The translations under genes and the position numbers were made by a program. A model generated the notes under the pieces. It was not told the origin of the DNA. It was given only the letters and a program-made list of their open reading frames with translations, and ran no database searches. A stretch of DNA of 64,000 nucleotides from Chrysomallon squamiferum (taxonomy: Eukaryota; Mollusca; Gastropoda; Neomphalida; Peltospiridae). The stretch's first letter is position 1. The number at the start of each line of letters is the position of its first letter. This document shows, piece by piece, positions 54,288 through 64,000 of the stretch. The stretch covers positions 4,568,657 to 4,632,656 of the forward strand of contig CM022679.1 of the NCBI GenBank assembly GCA_012295275.1, in the 5' to 3' direction.

Positions 54288-55420
54288 ATCCAGAAGACAG
54301 TGTAATTAAATTAACAGCTTTCCGCAGTTTTATAGTAGCTTACTGATGACGATAGAGAAACGTGTAAAAAGAAATCAGGCATAAAATTAAAGATTCGGGT
54401 ATTTTTGTTTGTTTTGTGTTTTTTTGTTGGGTTTTTTGTGTTTTTTTTTCTATAGGACATCAAACTTTAAAATAACTGTTCATCAGAAAGGGAAATCTAC
54501 ATGAATTATTCCAAAAGAGAATTACTTGTAATTTCATATTGTGATTTGTAGATTAGCTTCATACATGGAATCAGATTTAGTGCAGCCTATAATTATAATA
54601 TAGTTTAGTTATTTTAAGTGTATGTAAGAAGAAAAAACAATATATATATATATATATTTTTATAAAGATATAACTGGTGAAATAATGATTTCTATTACGA
54701 ACTCACTACTCATACTGCTTTTTAATTAATTCATTTATTTATTTAATTATTTATTTATTACTACTACTACTACTTCTCTATTTCTTTCTTTCTTTTAATT
54801 TATTTGTATATAATAGATTTTTTTTTTTTTTTTTTTTTTGAAATCACTTATTACCTCAGTCAGATACATTTGAACTAACAGAATAGAATGACCGAGTAAA
54901 ATAGATCCTGCAACTGATCCTAGCTTAGAATAGACGATTACTGATCCTGTGAGCTACATTTTACTTCATAACAAAATTTAATCCATACAGCAACCATACA
55001 AAAATAAATTAACTAATTGATAATTCAAAAAAAAATAAAAACAAGCCTATAAATTAATCAACACGAAACATTTATCACGAGAAATAGTGTTTATATGGTA
55101 CTTGAATTAGTTCTTACACAGTTGTCAAGATCATCGTATATGAAACTGATGGAAAAAAAACAACAAGAAACTGTAAAATCAATGATAATGTTTGTTTATA
55201 TTTATATATATATATTTGAGAACATAACAGATTTGGCGCTGCAGTAACGCATCGACAGTTAGTTCAATAGTGTCATGATTAGTGATTTTTGTACCACAAG
55301 AAGAAGAAAAAGAAGAAGAAGAAGAAGAAGAAGAAGAAGGAGATGATGATGATTATGATGAATAGATAAAAAGAAGCCACTTTGTCGAAAATTAATGAAT
55401 TATCCTCATGTCCTGTAAGG
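54288..55420. other. Spacer between copy 6 and the GPCR
   Basis: Array-type 3' flank to about 54760, then sequence not seen elsewhere in the window. A poly-T run lies at 54820-54839 and a purine tract (GAA)n at 55300-55340 downstream of the GPCR stop. No gene seen. Confidence 0.7.
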
Positions 55421-56365
55421 TTATGCAGTTCTGCTACCTGAATCATTAACGCGTGGACGGCATTTTAAAAAGGTAGACTTCAGTGCAGTTCGAAACTGCC
55501 TGTTTTTCACGACGTAAATAATAAAATTCATTCCAGAATTGGTCACGAGGAGCGGTATTGTGAAACTATTCACAGTTCCCGCGACTCCTGCTGTGTACGT
55601 TACAGTTATGAAGATAAAAGCAGGCATGCAGCAGACGATAAATACTCCAACCACGACGCTAAACATGACGGCCAAATCCCAGTCGTTTTTGAACTTCGCC
55701 ATTCTTTTCTCACTGGTTTCTGCACTGGACGTCACTGTGAGACTCTGAATACGCTGTCGTTCTCGGGCTGCAATTCGAAATATGTGTCCATAGCATGCCG
55801 TGATGAGAACTACCGAACCGAGAAAGCTTCCTCCTAGAACGTAGAGTTGATACTCTGCAACGAGAACTTTGAAAAAATAACACTTTTCACCATTCTTCCA
55901 GTTATTCAGATATAGGGGGACGGTTCCATACGTTATTCCCAGAACCCACGAAAAGACAACGAGAAGTCCAGCTCTTCGCATCGTTGCCAGACGTCCGTAT
56001 TGGAAAGGGAACGTGATGCATGCCCATCTGTCCAGTGCTATGAGCATCATGTTAAGAATGGAAGTCGTCAGAAGAATGAAAAAGAATACGTGTCGACAAA
56101 TGCAAAGGAATTTGTTTCGATCAAATACAGCCTTGATATTTGGAATGTGAAAAACAATCTGGTACGGAAGTGTAAAGCCAGTAAGAAAATCCGCAACGGC
56201 CAGGGATACAATGTACATGTTAGGTACCGTCCACAGTTTACGGTTGAAATAAACGGTTAACAACGTCAGCATATTCACGATACAGATAAACGCCATAAGT
56301 ATTGCTTCCACTGCCATCTGAACCGCGTTAGAAACAGTGAATTCTTCATATTCTGTAATGTTCAT
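55421..56365 (-). CDS. Rhodopsin-class G-protein-coupled receptor, orphan
   Basis: Single coding exon of 314 residues. It has seven hydrophobic segments: an N-terminal N-glycosylation site (NIT), TM1, TM2 with LAVADFLTG (Asp2.50), Cys in FLCICRH paired in the family with GEKCYFF of loop 2, TM3 ending ALDRWACITFPF, TM4 with Trp in FSWVLG, TM5, a loop 3 of basic and Ser/Thr residues, TM6 with CCMPAF, and TM7 NSGMNFIIYVV followed by an amphipathic QFRTALKST. The DRY motif is DRW, CWxP is CCMP, and the Pro of NPxxY is Phe. The start chosen is the first ATG (56365, ACCATGA). A TTTTGCAG just upstream looks like a splice acceptor, so the 5' UTR may be spliced. The ligand is unknown; amine- or adenosine-type receptors are the nearest by eye. 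Confidence 0.85.
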   Translation of the reverse strand: MNITEYEEFTVSNAVQMAVEAILMAFICIVNMLTLLTVYFNRKLWTVPNMYIVSLAVADFLTGFTLPYQIVFHIPNIKAVFDRNKFLCICRHVFFFILLTTSILNMMLIALDRWACITFPFQYGRLATMRRAGLLVVFSWVLGITYGTVPLYLNNWKNGEKCYFFKVLVAEYQLYVLGGSFLGSVVLITACYGHIFRIAARERQRIQSLTVTSSAETSEKRMAKFKNDWDLAVMFSVVVGVFIVCCMPAFIFITVTYTAGVAGTVNSFTIPLLVTNSGMNFIIYVVKNRQFRTALKSTFLKCRPRVNDSGSRTA

Positions 56366-61343
<4,978 letters not shown>

Positions 61344-61742
61344 AACGTAAATCCAGAAGACAGTGTAATTAAATTAACAGCTTTCCGCAGTTTTATATTA
61401 GCTTACTGATCACGATAGAGAAAGTGTTAAAAGAAATCAGGCATAAAATTAAAGATTCGGTTTTTTTTTTTTTTTTTTGGTTTTGGGTTTTTTTTTTTTA
61501 CAGGACAATAATTGTTCATCAGGAAGGAAAGTCTACATGAACTATTGCAAAAGAGAATTAATTCTAATTTCATATTGTGATTTGTAGATTAGCTCCATAC
61601 ATGGAATCAAATTTAGTGCAGCCTACAATGTAATAATATAATGTAACTATTTTAAGTGTATGTAAGAAGAAAAAAAAATAAAACAGGAAACTATTTTTTT
61701 TTTAAACATATAACCTGTGAAATAATGACTTCTATTACAAAC

Positions 61743-61809
<67 letters not shown>

Positions 61810-63163
61810 ATTATTATAATTATTATTATTATTATTATTATTAAAAACTACTACTATTGCTGTTACTAGTATTAACACTACTACTGTTATTTTGATTATT
61901 TATTTATTTATTTTTACTCATCTAGTTTTGGTTATTTATTTATTTTATACTCTTGTTGCTGTTATATTATACTTCTGAATGGTTTATGGGTGAATGAGGG
62001 GATTGTTTTCTTAAGCTGCAATTAAATGATTTTTTTGAAAACGTATTTTATTTGTTATAATAACAGCATTTACTCAGAATGGAATTTCGATATCTGTTAA
62101 ATATTATATGTTACTATGACTGTGACATCACCATAATAACTCTTTCAGTATGTGAATTACACGATAAACCTGTTCTGATTTCTTTGCTGAGGTTGATGAT
62201 GATCGTGGACTTAACACCTATCAATGTCATTAAGAGCTGAGGTTAATGTGAGGTTGTGCAGGTTGACATTTAGCATAGACGATAATCTTCAAATTCTAAA
62301 ACTTTGCTACAAGATAAGCAGCGTGCAATACATACTAGCAATGGAAGATTAACAAACACGTCTACTTTACAAATTTCATTAATACGTATGTGATGTAATA
62401 TTTCACATCAGTACAGTTTTAAACATGATAATTAAACAAAATGATTTTTCGTACATTTACTCAAGAAGTCAACGACGACACCACTCGGCTACCAAACAAG
62501 CATAAATAACAACAACAACATCAATAATAATAATAATATTAATGATAATAATAATAATATTAAAAATAATAATAATAATAAACGTTAATTTCTAGCACTG
62601 GGTGAATACTCTGGTAATAGCAGTTTTGTCTGCTCTCAGTGTTTCGCGACAAAGAAATGACATCGGTATTCGATGAACACGAACCGTTACCCTCAGGTCA
62701 GGTTCGAAAAACCATCGAAGCAATTTCTATGACTGAAAGAGGACGCTTCGATAAACTTTAATTGTTGTCGTAGGAGCAGCATTTGACACATAATGACGAG
62801 ATAAAATCTTCGTAAAGAAAATGACAGATCACAGCAAGGCGGGAGATCACAACGACCGATTATTGATAAGCTAATTTAGCTTGTGTCTAATGTAAAAAAA
62901 AAATAATAATAATAATAATAGTAATACATAAAATAGGCCAGGTCTTTGTGAAATATGATACTTGTGAGTTGTTAATGTTTATATCTACTGGTCATAATTA
63001 TGATTATTTCTTAAAATAGCTCTTTGGCCAATGTACAGCTGGTACCTAAGCTAACTTCATAAACAAATTTTTTTTTTAAAAAGTATATTTTCTGTCTGTT
63101 TACATAAACTAAAATCTTTAAACTGGTAACTGAAAGAGACAGAGGACTGGTCGGTCTGAATCA
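61344..63163. other. Spacer between copy 7 and the last claudin-like exon
   Basis: Array-type 3' flank up to about 62215, with (TTA)n(TTG)n at 61743-61842. It then becomes unrelated sequence, so the repeated unit ends here. (AATA)n lies at 62522-62580 and (AAT)n at 62898-62920. I see no gene. Confidence 0.7.
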
Positions 63164-63341
63164 ATGGAGACGTCGGTGTGGTACAAAGTTGGAGTCTTTG
63201 GGGTGATTGTGAGTTTTATCATCTTCGTGGTCGGCTTCGCTACGCCAGTGTGGTCGATCGCTGACGTCGAGGTGACCGGTTTGTGGCTCAACTGTTCCTA
63301 CCCAGTGAAAAACTGTCAAACAAAACGATTCGGTTCCTCAG
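63164..63341 (+). CDS. Claudin-like protein, diverged copy 8, exon 1 only in window
   Basis: Exon 1 starts at ATG in TCAATGGAGACG and ends at TCCTCAG|GTATTT, phase 1 as in the array. It encodes METSVWYKVGVFG, span 1 (VIVSFIIFVVGFATPVW) and loop 1 with TGLWLNCSYPVKNC, the claudin/PMP22 signature. It shares the layout ETS-xYKVGxFG and FATPxW with the array, but is 4 codons shorter and has unrelated 5' flank. It is therefore an older paralogue. The remaining exons would lie beyond 64000. Confidence 0.8.
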
Positions 63342-64000
63342 GTATTTCCATTAGCTATCCATTTATCTGCCTTGTTTTATTTCATTTTATTTGATTTGAT
63401 TTGATTTATTTTTTATCTTTCTTTATTTTTCGTTGTCTCTCTCTGTCTCTCTCTCTCTCACGCACACACACACTCACATTCTCTGTCTCTGCTGTTTCTC
63501 TTTACTTTCTCTGTCGCTGTTTCTTTTACTTTCTCTGTCGCTGTCTGTCTTACTTTTTTCTCTCCCTCTCTTTACTCTGTCGCTGTCTGTCTTACTTTGT
63601 CGCTCTCTCTTTCTCTGTCGCTCTCTCTTACTTTCTCTGTCTCTCTCTCTTACTCGCTCTCTGTCTTGTCTTACTTTCTCTGTCGCTCTCTCTCTCGCCT
63701 CTTGTCGCTCTCTGTTGCTCCTTTCTCTGTCGCTTTCTCTCTCTCTCTGTCATCTCTCTCTTTCTCTGTCGCTCTCTTTTACTTTCTCTTCGCTCTCTTT
63801 CTCTGTCTCTCTCTGTCTTCTTTTACTGTCTCTTTCTCTGTCGCTTTCTCTCTCTTTCTCTGTCTCTTCTCTTTCTGTCGCTCTCTCTCTGTCGCTCTCT
63901 CTCTCTTTCTCTTTCTCTCTCTTCTCTCTCTTCTCTGTCTGTCTGTCTCTCTCTTTCTGTCGTTCTCTCTGTCGTCTCTTTTCTCTGTTGCTCTCTCTCT
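63342..64000. repeat. CT-rich minisatellite in intron 1 of copy 8
   Basis: From about 63430 to the window end the sequence is (CT)n mixed with a repeated TTTCTCTGTCGCTCTCTCT motif of variable length. It is strongly strand-biased to pyrimidine on the + strand. Confidence 0.9.

Noticed and set aside
55539-56260. Plus-strand open frames at 55539 and 56000
   Set aside because: They are the antisense of the GPCR and resemble nothing. The minus-strand frame has the full set of receptor features.

Overview
This window is animal nuclear DNA from an AT-rich, microsatellite-rich genome. Genes have introns with GT-AG borders, and long stretches between them hold simple repeats, duplicated blocks and remnants of mobile elements. 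A fatty-acid-synthase-like polyketide synthase beside a tandem family of claudin-like four-membrane-span genes suggests a lophotrochozoan, most likely a mollusc. The species cannot be named from sequence alone. A 200-base run of N at 23801-24000 is an assembly gap.

Left part (1-23800). A six-exon polyketide synthase gene (PKS, 1457-11972, + strand) encodes about 2,538 residues in the order KS-AT-DH-(structural KR)-degenerate ER-KR-ACP. It ends in a condensation-like domain rather than a thioesterase. The KS, AT, DH, KR and ACP active residues are visible. The ER region has lost its cofactor motif, and the condensation HHxxxDG motif reads NNIGFDM. Two opposite frame changes in the last exon (6633-6635 and about 7941-7961) cancel each other. 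They may be assembly errors or real lesions. The gene's 3' end and about 3.6 kb of its downstream flank are duplicated at 19374-23600. That duplicate is a broken 3' fragment with one internal stop. Between the two copies lies a 1.9 kb tandem duplication.

Middle part (24001-29360). Five kilobases just right of the gap have few microsatellites and no recognisable gene.

Right part (29360-64000). A tandem array of claudin/PMP22-like genes on the + strand. Eight copies are visible: four intact three-exon genes (33527, 38950, 49300 and 58647), one with a frameshift in the fourth membrane span (44649), one with exon 2 and most of exon 3 deleted (31616), one reduced to exon 3 (53872), and one diverged first exon whose remainder lies beyond the window (63164). 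The membrane spans and the PPAY-containing cytoplasmic tail are nearly invariant, whereas both extracellular loops differ from copy to copy. A single-exon rhodopsin-class GPCR lies in the opposite direction (55421-56365). Intron 2 of each three-exon copy carries a tandem repeat that multiplies its own 5' splice site. Intron 1 of one copy carries a short mariner-type element, and a tRNA-derived SINE-like element recurs in the spacers and in a PKS intron.

No functional link between the PKS and the claudin-like array can be read from the sequence. They are neighbours in a region shaped by repeated segmental duplication.
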